Below are positions 52,701 through 63,510 of a DNA stretch of 64,000 nt, piece after piece; position 1 is the stretch's first letter, and the number at the start of each line of letters is the position of its first letter. The notes below the pieces were generated by a model. It saw nothing but the letters and a program-made list of their open reading frames with translations, was not told where the DNA came from and did no database searches. Location of the stretch: assembly GCA_034670405.1 (NCBI GenBank), contig JAXDDX010000123.1, positions 283,501 through 347,500 on the forward strand, read 5' to 3'. The position numbers and the translations under genes were made by a program. The DNA comes from Hoplostethus atlanticus (taxonomy: Eukaryota; Chordata; Actinopteri; Trachichthyiformes; Trachichthyidae).

Positions 52701-53159
52701 CAGACCTAGCTGAGCCAACAGAGCCTCCCAATGTGGTCGATGGTCCCACCTCCTCAGGACTGAACCTCCAGGAAGTGATGAAGTTGATCGGTGTGTTTGA
52801 GCCAAGTTTCTCCTTCCTGCTGCTGCAGCTGATCAAACTGTTGACAGCCATGAAGCGCAAACCAGGGTGAGGGAGAATCTGATACTTGCAACTTGCATTA
52901 GCAGGATGTTGGTTATGAAACTAGCCTCAACCCTTATAAAGTACAGTATTAGTCACGATTCTGGCCAAATCATTGACTGGTTTGTCTGCTTCACAGCAAT
53001 AAGGACGAGGAGCTGCTGAAGATCTATAAGAATGTGTATTCCAAGTTGCTGCGTGCTGAGAAAAACGCACCGCTGCCCAGCCGAGTCGAGCTCTACGCCG
53101 AGCTCCTGCAGCAGCTCGTCCCGCAAACAGCAGGTGGCGACACCGGGGCGTGTTCATGA
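43773..53159 (+). CDS. edrf1: Erythroid differentiation-related factor 1 (EDRF1), 25 coding exons
   Basis: Exons: 43773-43871, 44192-44400, 44655-44721, 44820-44945, 45319-45443, 45558-45705, 45954-46055, 46207-46328, 47062-47173, 47358-47505, 47647-47758, 48055-48166, 48399-48689, 48819-48890, 48983-49130, 49309-49500, 49970-50170, 50536-50754, 51020-51246, 51375-51533, 51813-51962, 52186-52339, 52452-52567, 52691-52866, 52997-53159. Every junction is GT-AG and in frame, giving 1249 residues (human about 1238). Near-identical blocks to human EDRF1 include FGMAYDFIDS, IPYSKSHVSMAVHR, GGGRYPAVSLRLRDNNKPI, KSNCTKEGHTYWLFKASGSD and KQHRSLAELHYSKA. Residues about 526-556 (exon 13) form a long Asp/Glu run. 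The helical C-terminal half resembles TPR repeats. The protein is reported in mammals to affect erythroid globin expression and GATA1 activity; it has no known catalytic domain. The extreme N-terminus (first 33 residues) is divergent, so the start is less certain. Confidence 0.96.
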
Positions 53160-53330
53160 TGATGACTTAACCCATAACAACGAAGACCCTCAGGAATTTG
53201 AGTCTGTCCTCCACACCAAGCCTGAAGTCCATGTCCCATGCCTGGAAAGAGGTTTACTTGCACAACCTTGTCTGAGAGTAGACAGTGCGACTTGACTAGT
53301 TTGTTGGAACTATGAGACAAGTATCGATCT

Positions 53331-53336
53331 AATAAA
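53331..53336 (+). terminator. edrf1: Probable polyadenylation signal of edrf1
   Basis: AATAAA 172 bases after the stop. A second option, ATTAAA near 53888 after a GT tract (53850-53880), would give a longer 3' untranslated region. Confidence 0.5.
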
Positions 53337-54354
53337 CCCACTCATCGGAAAAACGATGTTCCATAGGCTCCTTCACAAATGGGCAAATGCTCAGGCTATC
53401 CCACACTTGATGGCAATGTCAAACCTAAGTTCACCATCAGTGCCTTTTGAAATGAGCAATCAATCCATCGTTTTCTAACACTTGCATCACATGTTTTGGA
53501 TTGCACATTGTTGTGAAAAGGGTTGTGAATCCTGACAATATTTAGTTTGCTTGTTAACCCAAACCGTTGTGGGCCAAATGTACAAGAGACAAATCATCTG
53601 GTAAGGATTCACTTGGATGATGTTGATTTCATTTCAACAATTTTGGTGTTTTGATATTCAATAATGCCAATAATGCTGTGAAAAGAGATGTGTGATTGTG
53701 TGCTGAAGTAGAAATAAGCTCATATTTGACGGTTTTTGCTTTTCCAAAATGACAATGTGCAATAGCCAGGCAACCTTCAATGCAAACACTCATCAGAGGC
53801 AAGTTGGTCCACATTGCTGTATGTTTGAAAGAGAGTTCATGCTGTGTGTGTGGGTGTGCGTGTGTGTGTGTGTGTGTGTGCCTATAAAATTAAAGGTTTT
53901 TGAATTGAATGCACTGTTGCTCTGATTTTCTACATCTTATGCCTCTAAACAATTTTGCAGCCCTTATGCAAGCCACTGTACCATAGGGCATGAATAGGAT
54001 TTGATATGTGGATATATGCTTTGTTTATAACTCACTGGGACAAACATTCCTACAATTCTTGATTGTTTTTAGACCACTCTTTTCCATTTATGTGGTGATC
54101 AAAGCAAACAACTAAACTATGAGAATATCTTCACTAGTTAAGGTGCATTTTATTGATCTTGCCACTTCAACATCCTCCAGATTCACTTGAAACATTCACA
54201 ATATATATATATATATAGCTAATACCTTGCCTAGTTCTTGCTCAAATGTGATGATTTAATATGAAGAGCTGGGGTTGTCTAAACTGGATTCCACAAATTC
54301 AAGTCCTTTTTGATTAACGTTAAGCTCCCTCTAAAGGAGAGATCATGGGTTTCT

Positions 54355-54417
54355 TATTGTAAGTCGCTTTGGATAAAAGCGTCTGCTAAATGACTGTAAT
54401 GTAATGTAATGTAATGT
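54355..54417 (+). mobile_element. Tail of a fish SINE/L2-type element
   Basis: TTGTAAGTCGCTTTGGATAA, continued by AAGCGTCTGCTAAATGACTG and four TAATG units, is the widely shared 3' tail of teleost SINEs and their partner LINEs. A tRNA head is not seen just upstream, so the copy is truncated. Confidence 0.75.
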
Positions 54418-55053
54418 GGTTCTTTAAATGCCTCGGAGCTAGAATAGTAAGAGACAAGAGCCTATAGGGACACGTCTGGTTAACTAGATACTAAACGGTC
54501 CAATCAGTTATGTCAGAAATTACATTCCTACTTGATCATTTGAGATCAATAATGCTGTTTAATCTCTTGTAGAGTTATTTTAATCAGAACAACTTTGGAT
54601 AAACATGTATGTGAACTCAAATATTGCAATATGTGTACAGGTTGAGGTGCAGTTTGTTTATCCTTGCCATTTAAACACCCTCCAAATGAAGGAGGATCCT
54701 GGTGTTGGTCTGTGCTGCACCATTCAGCCTAGCACACTGAAGAGGTCACATGGTGTTTTTATGCAATGCCAGTGAACTGGGTCGCCCCACCCCTGCTCCA
54801 CTATATCCACAACAGATGGAGCCTCAGGCAGGCCCAAACTGACGCTGTACCTCAGTAATCAGACTGAACCCTCCACTGGTGCTCTGGTTGGGGAGAGACT
54901 GAGGGAATGTGATGAGGGAGTGATGATTAAAAGTGGTAAAAATATCAAAAGAGCCACAAAATGATTCATAACTTCAGTATGGTTTGTACAATAAATATTC
55001 TTTTGGACTGTGAACCTCACAAGAACAGCCTAAAAACTGGAAAAATACACTTG

Positions 55054-55059
55054 TTTAAT
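55054..55059 (-). terminator. dhx32: Possible polyadenylation signal of dhx32
   Basis: ATTAAA on the minus strand about 345 bases past the dhx32 stop. An AATAAA further on (54148-54153) is an alternative. Confidence 0.3.
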
Positions 55060-55402
55060 TGTGTTTTAACACTTAGGTCAACCTAATAACAAAAAGTGGA
55101 ATTATTTCCAATTTAGGAATCTCTGATTTTCCATTGACTAGCAGGAATAAGTACAGATATCATTAGATGTAACACAGCAGTCACAGTTTCCATACATATA
55201 TTAATGCAATTTGATGATTCTATTCAAAGATAAATACAAAGCAAGATGGTGATGATGATGGTGCATGAGAGACAGAGGAAGGACGAAGGAAATAATCCCC
55301 ACTCCAGCCATATGGTTATGATTACACAACTATCCAATGTATCTCTCTAGTACTGTACAGTGTCTTGTTTCTCTTCTTGGGTATCCCAGAACACTAAGTC
55401 AG

Positions 55403-57431
55403 TCACTGTACGACACAGCGATCGTAGGCCTGGTCCTGTTGGGGTTCATTCTCCAAGGCTGGGGTCTTCTTCTCTTGGCAGCGAGACGTTCCCTGGTCCA
55501 GGATGTTCTGCAGGATGTCCTTGCTCTCACTAGGCGGAAGATTGTAGAAGAAATACTGCGGCGCCATCTCAGTGAACCTAGCAGAGGAGGGGAGAGGGTG
55601 GTCGGTACATACATAGAGGATTACACAGTCTTGCACATCGGGCTCGGGTGCATTTAATGTAATTCCTTGTTTAGTTGAAGCTAAAGTATACTCACTCATT
55701 TACACACATTTGCTTTCAACAGGAAATTAAATGTGACGGAAAGTGCACACCAAACATGAAAACTTTTTTTTTAAAGATTTAAGGTTAGCGAATGACTCTT
55801 TCATTTGAGGTGCAATCAACAGATTAAAAAGCTACATTTCTGGGCGTGGGACTGAAGAGAAAAGGCTGCAGAGCTTTCTCTGTCATTAACACACTCCTCC
55901 ATTAAGCCACAGCTCCACATCTATGCGATCCCTAATCCCCTTTCCAACCATCTGATACTGGAGAACAGGATGGCGATACCCCCCCTTCCAAGAGCAATAT
56001 GACTCTAGTCTCTGCTGCACTGGGGCTTAACATCTGTCCCAAACAGGGAAGGGAATGTGTTTGAGTACTTTTAAGCCCCCTCAAACGGAAAGGTATGTGG
56101 GTGTCTGCTGGGTTCTTTTGAAGCAACTAAGACTGTAGCACCTAGAGCACCCTGTTAAGACACGGCGATAGTTATATAGTGAGTTATGTGAATACAAAAC
56201 AAACACACAACGAACAGTACACTAAAACTAAAGTGCATTTGTTAACCAGGCTGAGACTTACTCCTCTGGTGATATGTGGGAGACGGTGCGGAGGCAGTTG
56301 TCCTCGGAGAAGGAGTGCTCATGGAACAGCACCCACTCTGGCAGGCCCAGCTTGGGGCTCTTGGTGCCGTAGCCAGACAGAGGATGGATCTGCGCCACAT
56401 GCTTGTGGGTCAGAATGAAGTAGTTCCCCGATCCATCCACGTCCCGCGCTACCTGAGGGTGACCATACGCATTGGATTTCTTCAGTGGAATTATTGACCT
56501 GTTACCGCTCGATGGATCTGGAGGCTAATCTCTCCATTTGTACTTGAATTCAATAGAGTGACTAATGTCTTTCTAACGTAATAGAAGCCAAACAAGCCCA
56601 GGAAATAGCCACAGTATAGGGTGGGGTAGTGCCTCATGAGGTTTTCATCAGCATCTACCAGAGGTGAAGAGGTAGTAGGGCTGCTACCTATTGTGATCAC
56701 ACTAATAATCATGTTGTCTCGATTTAAACACAATTACTTTTCTGCACTTTTTGCATCAACACCTTATTTTCAGACGTTCTAAATAAAATGCCTCAACATT
56801 ACTGATATGATTATTGTGGAAACTAAAATCACAACATATGGTTATACATGATTCATTGTGCATTCCTACCAGTGATCTATGTGATCTGACAATACCGTAC
56901 CTGCATGAAGAAACCTGCCAGGAGGGCTCTCTTAACGTTGAGGGTGTTGGTCCGGGAGCCGAAGGCGGGCGTCGAGATGGGCAGCTCGATCCTCCTCACA
57001 GTGTCGGTGAGCTCGGTGCGGAGGGCGTCGGCCATCAGCAGAGCGGTGTGGTTCAGGTAGTAGTCCTGACACCACTTCTCCACCCTGCAGTCTGGGAGGG
57101 GGAGAGAGGGGGGGAGAGAGGAGGGGGCAGGAAGGAGGAATCCAGGAAGATATAAAGCAATGATAAAGACATGTCATGTGTGGCACGATGATCAATATCA
57201 TTACTTTCCTTTATGCTCTGTTATGTTTTTCATCACAATCATCCCTCCTGTCATCATCATCACAAGAATGTCCTGGAGCTTTTCCAGAATAAATCCTGTT
57301 TTATCTTATTTGATTTCATTACCACGGATTGCTGTGATTACAGGATTTCTCCCTGTTGTGAGCCAATGATGTCCCTTCGACTAAAGTTGTGATGATTTTT
57401 CTGTTCTCTGATCTCATGCCACAGCATCTGG

Positions 57432-57467
<36 letters not shown>

Positions 57468-59150
57468 GGGGGCTGTCTGTCTTAACTCACATGGATCCTG
57501 CTGGCTCTGTTTGAAGGCCTTGTAGATGTTGATGAGGGTGAAGTGGTCTCCCTCAGGGTGCTGGAACTTCATATGGCACTGGGCTGCTTCTGGCCTCAGT
57601 TCAGCAGAGGGAACCACAAAGCAGCTCGGTGCTGTGGGAGGGACGAGGTGAGACAAGATGTTTACAAAAAAAATAATATACGGTATATGTATGAATGTGT
57701 AAGGACTCCACACGCAGTCCACTAGCCCCCTCTTTCTGCCCTCTAGGAGATCCTACACCTGCCAGGCTCCCAAATATCACAAATTCATACTTCAAACAGC
57801 CTGACAGCCAAGAAAACAGCACTCACCTGGAAATACAGGCTCAAACTCTTTATGGCTTATCGAAATTATCCCTCAATGGAACCAGACCATCAACAAGTCT
57901 GTCTCACTGTCAGTCTCAGAGCTTTGTCCTGTTAGTGTGTCTTACTCTGTCCACGTTGTTGTTAGTTTGGTTTGTTTTTGATTGTTTTTTAGCCCTTTTT
58001 CTTCTTTTTTTCCCCTTTCCTTTTTCTTTTCTTTGTTCTTTGTTTTGGTTCATTTATTTATTTTCTCCGCCCCTCAGAGAGGCTTCACATGAAATGCAAA
58101 TGCTTGGAAATATAATTAAAAATTAACTTAAAAAGAGGAGAGGGGGTGGCGGGTAAAAAATGTAATGCACAGTAATGAAATATATCTATAAGATATACGA
58201 TCAAATATACAATAAACAAGTACTGTATAAGTTAGATATTAAGTATTAATCACTTTGCTTACAGCAAATGTGTCATGTTACAGTGTGGTAGGTGTGAATG
58301 CACCAGGTGCCTGTCACTACTATTGCAACATTACATGTGTTTTTGGACAGTGGCCCGGTGGCCAAGGGATCAGAGACACCATCACATAACGGACTGGTCA
58401 TGGGTTTGTCCTGTCATAGTGTCCTTGAACCCCGACCTGCTCACTCATTATAAATCACTCTGGATATTATAAGTCACTCTGACATCAGTAAGATGTAAAC
58501 TCTACAAAAGTGTGGTGAAGTTTGAGGTCAGCACATGTTACCTGTTAGCATGGCAGCGATGGTGACCACCTCGTTGACGCAGTCAAACTCGCAGGAGGCC
58601 AGCAGGGTCTTGGCCATCTGGGGCTCCAGGGGGAACTCGGACATGATGATGCCCATCTCAGACAGGTTGCCGTCATCATCCAGGGCTGCCAGGTAGTCCA
58701 GTTCCTCCAGAGCCTGCATCAGGCCCTCTGGATCTGGGTTGGAGGACAAGGGATGTCTCAACAACGATTGGATAAAACTGGTTCTGCTGCTTCCTTTCAA
58801 AAGTGTAGATTACCTGGAAGACTGTTTTCCTATTTTAGCAACCATGTGCAGACAGGCTAATATGTTTAAACAGGCAATTCTAGATATGTTACATAAAAAA
58901 TACATTTGGACCAAATCTGTGACAGATTACACTCCAATCCATGAATGTGATGAAACCTTGAGACCTTTGTCCTAGAAGTGAATAGCACCCTGGTGGGCAA
59001 GTTCCCAATCACTGAAAAAGGCAGCCACAGATTAGGATTTCATAATCCTCACCAACATCGGCCATGCATCACAATGCAAAAAGAAACCCCCTCTGAGGAT
59101 ACCGATATGATTCTCTATTATGTCTTTCCATGAAATTCAGAATGAGAAAG

Positions 59151-59195
<45 letters not shown>

Positions 59196-59282
59196 TGTAG
59201 ATCAGTGAAGATCAAAACAGAAGACAACACAACAAACAATAACATCCACCTTACATGCACTTTATTGTTGATCATCTACACT

Positions 59283-59318
<36 letters not shown>

Positions 59319-62300
59319 AGTTTGGCTGTGCTCCAATCAACTAATGAGTGGTAAGTCCTCTGATGCCCACTGTGCCCACTGTGTGTGTGTGTGTGTGTGT
59401 GTATGTGTGTGTGTGTGTGTGTGAGGGGCGGGGGGGTGAATAAATCCTGGGGAACAGATCTCTGCACACGGAAGCAGGTCAGCTGTAAAACAATGCTTGC
59501 AGAACAGGACCTGTCAGTTCAACTGAGGCACGGCTCACTGCCCTCCAACAGTCCCTGTCTGTACTGACGGACAGGCTGAGCTGACTGAACTGAGCCCAAA
59601 ATTCATATCATTGTCACTAGAGGATTCATGAGATTCAGAATGACGCAGGCCTATCCAACAGAAATTGTCATTAATATCATTGAATATCATAAAAATATCC
59701 AATAATCAACAGCAGGGTCACTATAAACAGGGATGAGGAGTAACGGCTAAATCTGGAATGAGATGAAGTAGTTTCATATGTTGTTTAGTCACTTAAAACT
59801 CTATTTCACTGATGTCTCTCCTCTCTTTGTGTATCAGCACCATTTGTCATGCGGTCACAGAGTCCAGAGACGTAGACAACGCAGTAGCCAAAGCTCTGAC
59901 TCAACATGTTGTCACTCTGGGTAACACTTACCCGGCCTGTCGATGAAGTCACAGTGTCTCAGCCCAGCGATCTCCATCCTCTTCAAGAAGAGCACGGTGG
60001 AAGCGATGTCAGCCTCCAGGATGTAAGGGCGTGCCTCATTGGGAAGCAGTCTGTCTCCTGGGTACAGACAAAAACACTTGCCTACAGGAAAGAAAAATAC
60101 AGGGCATCAGCAATCAGCGGTTTACAACTCTTCAAAACGTTTTTCATTTTTTCAGCCAGGTTACTGGGCCAAGTCTAACTTCTCACCTTTTGGACCTGCC
60201 AGTTGTTTGCGACTCTTGGCTTGCCCTATGCTGATTGGCTGAATGACGACTGAGTTTGTCCTGATCCTGGGGTTGTAGACCTGCAACAGCATAACAGCGC
60301 GTTGATCTCGACCATACACATTTGATCATACATTTGCACAAATCTATACCTTCAAGAGTGCTACAACAACACATCAATCCCTGGTTTCTTAATCTATGTA
60401 TCAGGCCCTCTTCTGGTGGGTTCCCAGAGCAAAACATGGATATTTTTCATTTGGGTCCTGAGCTGAAAAGGCTTAAGAACTCTTTGATATATAATGAATG
60501 GCATTGAATGGCTAAGAGTCAAAGAGTCAAACCATTACAGAACACTAGTATTAAGAAAACAAACACACACATAACATACATATCTTTTCTGGAGTCCTGC
60601 ATCAACGACGAAGCTTATCGAGCCGACAGCCCAAAAGAAGTCCTCATTCGGACTGGAGGTGAGGAATACTCTCCGGGTCCTGGCTTCCCCCTCCTCTGCC
60701 AGGACGGGTAGACTCCCAGCCTGACCAGGGTGTACGGCGACGGGTAGGAGCTCACCCAAAGCAGGGGGGAAGCCGGGACCCTCATGACGCAGGATGTCAT
60801 GAGCAAGATCGATCTCCTAGTATAGTGTAAAACAGGGAAGAGAGAGAGACAGATAGAGACGCCTCAGCATAGTTTAACACACATTCTCAAACTGTTGACT
60901 GGGAGAAACATAGTCCATTTTTTGCATTCTCTACCTGTGCTGTGACCAGAAACACCACCACGTCCCCTTCCTCCTGGGAATGGTGGATCTCCAGCACCAG
61001 GCGCAGAGCGGAGCAGAAGTAGCCCTTGTGACCACTGCTATCCCCGCTGCCGCTGTACACCACCTCCCCTACGCCCGGGCTCTCCAGCTCGATCTGCGGG
61101 ACTGCCGAGGCGGAGGCCGAGCCGCTGCAGTGGGCCAGCAGCGCGGGGCCGGGTCGGATGGCGGTGAGGAGGACCACGCGGAGCTCTGGCCTCTGCAGGG
61201 CGATGTCCTTCAGCAGGCCCAGGAGTACGTCGGTGTCCACGGTCCTCTGGTGGGCCTGGTCCACCACCACCACGCCGTAATGCTCCAGCAGGGGGTCCGA
61301 CATCATCTCCCTCAGCAGCATGTCATCTGTACAGTATCTGGAGTGTTTGTATGAGGGAGAAAGAAGGTGCATGTCACAAAATGTAGGCAAATACAAATAT
61401 CTTTATTTAATCTTTATTTAATGTCAAAATTGATATCAGCTTCAAATAACGCCACGATTCCCTCTAATTGTTAGTCTCTCACACAAGAGTAGCTTGCAAG
61501 AGCAGCAAGGCTGTTCAGCCCACCTCAGAATGACATCTTGATGGAGGGTTCTTTGTCGAGACGTCAGCTTTACCCTTATTAGGTAATTTACTCTGATAAT
61601 TAGTCTGCTGAGTCCATCCATTCGTTCTTACTGGCTGCTGTTTTCTTAGTGCCCTCCCCTCAGTGTCTTTGTTCTCCAGCTGACTTATGGGGGACCAGGA
61701 TGAGGGAGTGTGACATATGGACAGACTGGGAGCTGGGCAGCTGTGGAGGAGCCCCTGAAAAAGAGGCCCCTAAGGCCTTTTGTTCACTTTTCTTTTAAGA
61801 GGATGAAAGGAGGGGTGATTTAACCCTGTGTAGCAAGCATGCATTATTGTATCTTCGAGGGAGAGAAAGAAGCAGAGAGAGAGAGTGTGTGTGTACATGT
61901 TTGTGGACATGCACATAAGTAGATGTAAGTATAGTTTTGCCAGACCTGAGGACTGTGTCATTGGAGCAGCATGTTTCCAGGGGGATGCTGTAGCCCACTT
62001 CATGGCCAATGTTGACGTCCATCTCATCGGCCACTCGCAAGGCAAGATCCACCGTCTGCTGCCCGTGAATCTGGGTACAGACTACCATGCCGTGCCGATA
62101 GTGGACTGACAGGCAGAACTCGGCACACCACTGGGGAATCTGTTTAAAGAGAAGCATGAGATAAGATGATTACATAATAGATGCCTCCCATTTTTAAATT
62201 GTTTGATGGTCTAAATGTCTCCCTGTCAAAAAGTTAAATCTGGTGTTGCATGAATAAAATGTGCCCCTTGTCCATGGCAGTGCAAACTAAATTCCAAATA

Positions 62301-62621
62301 CCTGCACACAATATCTGAGTAAGGCCCTACAGTACTCACTTGAGAACTCCTCCCAGTCTTGGCAGAGCCACTCACAATGACAAACTGTCTGTCGACCAAC
62401 GTGTCCATGAATTCACACTTTGCTTTCCAAACTGGCAGTTCTTTTCTTTCCTTCAGCAATTTGTAAAACCTGGAGGAATAAGGCAGTCCATCAAATTGGT
62501 TAAGCTCCAAAACGTCGTCATATCCCGTGTCCCCTTGACTCATAGCTTCTGTGTTCGAATCGCAGGGCAATTTCTCCTCCAAATACTCATCTCCAGTCGC
62601 ATTGGTAATATCCTGCGCCAT
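55403..62621 (-). CDS. dhx32: DHX32, DEAH-box helicase-like protein with altered ATPase motifs, 11 exons
   Basis: Coding exons on the minus strand: 62340-62621, 61946-62139, 60935-61337, 60580-60816, 60187-60280, 59932-60081, 58542-58733, 57491-57631, 56901-57091, 56262-56452, 55403-55577. They join in frame to 749 residues (human 743). Matches to human DHX32 include [114 protein letters not shown] and [12 protein letters not shown]. Motif I is GSAKTGRS (85-92), with Arg91 in place of the Walker Lys. Motif II is DQAH (185-188) instead of DEAH (human DDIH). Motif VI (QRxGRxGR) is also absent, as in human. Known of the family: DHX32 is a divergent relative of spliceosomal DEAH helicases whose activity is doubtful. 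I infer this copy is ATPase-inactive and acts as a scaffold or regulator. Confidence 0.95.
57433..57465. repeat. (GT)n microsatellite in dhx32 intron 8
   Basis: About 16 GT units, 25 bases downstream (minus-strand sense) of the exon 8 donor. In the dhx32 transcript it reads as CA repeat, which can bind hnRNP L. Confidence 0.95.
58346..58500 (+). mobile_element. Old tRNA-type SINE in dhx32 intron 7
   Basis: TGGCCCGGTGG resembles a pol III A box and GGGTTTGTCC a B box. Then come GTGTCCTTGAACCCCGACC and a worn form of the AAATCGCTCTGGATAA tail. The layout is that of teleost V-SINE/HpaI-like elements, with many substitutions, so it is old. It ends 41 bases from the exon 7 donor of dhx32, in antisense orientation to that gene. 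Confidence 0.6.
59146..59191. repeat. (GA)n tract in dhx32 intron 6
   Basis: GA-rich run with about 20 units, close to a CA and a GT tract in the same intron. Confidence 0.95.
59285..59318. repeat. (CA)n microsatellite in dhx32 intron 6
   Basis: About 17 CA units. It is complementary to the GT tract 62 bases to its right. Confidence 0.95.
59380..59424. repeat. (GT)n microsatellite in dhx32 intron 6
   Basis: About 22 GT units with one AT interruption. With the CA tract at 59285-59318 it forms an imperfect inverted repeat. Confidence 0.95.
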
Positions 62622-63346
62622 CGCCAAGATTCAGTGCACTCCTGGGCTGGGTTCCCACGGGAATGAAGTTTGAATGTCTACATAGGTCCCAATAAACTGA
62701 CACAGCACAGGACCTTTCTGCAAATGAAGCCAAAAGAAAGGCTCACACCAGGCGGCCAGCCCGAGTGTGGTCATGTGGCCACTAATCCCATGCAAGTGCG
62801 TTCTGCAACAGATGACACACTGGTGCGACGACAGAGATAGATGGGAAGAGACACAGAGGGGTCTATGGTTTACAGCGAGAATTGCCTTGCAGGTAAAGGC
62901 GAAAAATGGTACAGAATGTAAAATGCATTTAACCAATTAACCAAAACTGGTTCATTTAGGAGCTCAAAACAGGCGACCTTTCAAAATGAGGACTAATTTA
63001 CTTTCACTGTTATTTCACTTGCTAGAAGTTAGCACAATGAGAATGGAAAAGGACGTCATTCCACCTACAGTACAGACAATTTTTCAACTCTATACTAAAA
63101 TAAGGGTCTGTGGTCTAATGTATATCTATTTGGGGCAGCACTGACATAAAAAGAAAAGTTGGTGAACATCTGAGTGATGTGCTTCCTCCTCGTCCACCTT
63201 TAAACCTGAGAACTTGTCTGCAACCCTGGTACTTTTGATTGACAGGTGCATAAGGAGGCAAGCAGGCGTCATCTGATAACAGTTTCACTTGCAGACAGTT
63301 AGAGGGACTAGCCTTTTGCAGCAGTGCAACAAAAGTTCCGCTGGCG
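62622..63346. promoter_or_regulatory. Region upstream of dhx32, shared with a divergent gene
   Basis: The dhx32 ATG and the candidate plus-strand ATG are 0.86 kb apart and divergent. A CRE-like half site (GACGTCA at about 63053-63059) is present. No exon was recognised; the minus-strand open frames have no family match. Confidence 0.35.
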
Positions 63347-63360
63347 GTTTCCATAGCAAC
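63347..63360 (+). promoter_or_regulatory. RFX X-box
   Basis: GTTTCCATAGCAAC is a near-perfect X-box. It lies 48 bases before a TATAAA (63408-63413) and 123 bases before the candidate ATG at 63483. Confidence 0.65.
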
Positions 63361-63407
63361 CACAAACCGCAGGCTGGTGAGGTGAGGTTGTCCTGCTAAC
63401 GTTGCTT

Positions 63408-63413
63408 TATAAA
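63408..63413 (+). promoter_or_regulatory. TATA box of the candidate fank1 promoter
   Basis: TATAAA, about 75 bases before the candidate start codon, leaving room for a 40-50 base leader. Confidence 0.45.
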
Positions 63414-63482
63414 CACAGGCCAGCCTTCGTCTCTCAGTCATTACTGGATTACCAAAGTAGATTATTTTGTTGAGTGAATGAA

Positions 63483-63510
63483 ATGCTGCCGGCCGTAGTG
63501 ACAAATCCAG
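63483..63510 (+). CDS. fank1: Candidate first coding exon of fank1
   Basis: ATG at 63483 opens MLPAVVTNP plus one base, ending at a GTATTG donor (63511). In human the gene after DHX32 on the opposite strand is FANK1, whose N-terminus is short and Pro-rich before its fibronectin type III domain, with PPVVGKV following. The match is too short to be proof; synteny, strand, the TATA box and the X-box carry the call. An upstream ATG (63478) in another frame stops after six codons. No second exon lies within the window. Confidence 0.35.

Larger units (their letters stand above)
53337..55402. other. Tail-to-tail spacer between edrf1 and dhx32
   Basis: Contains a GT tract (about 53850-53880), a SINE/LINE tail (54355-54417) and AT-rich DNA. 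No exons of MMP21, UROS or BCCIP, which separate these genes in human, were seen. An ATTAAA on the minus strand (55054-55059) could end dhx32. Confidence 0.5.

Noticed and set aside
58739-58975. 78-codon plus-strand frame in dhx32 intron 6
   Set aside because: Begins inside the splice region of exon 7, no family match, no signs of a real exon.
60980-61354. 124-codon plus-strand frame
   Set aside because: Antisense shadow of the conserved dhx32 exon 3.
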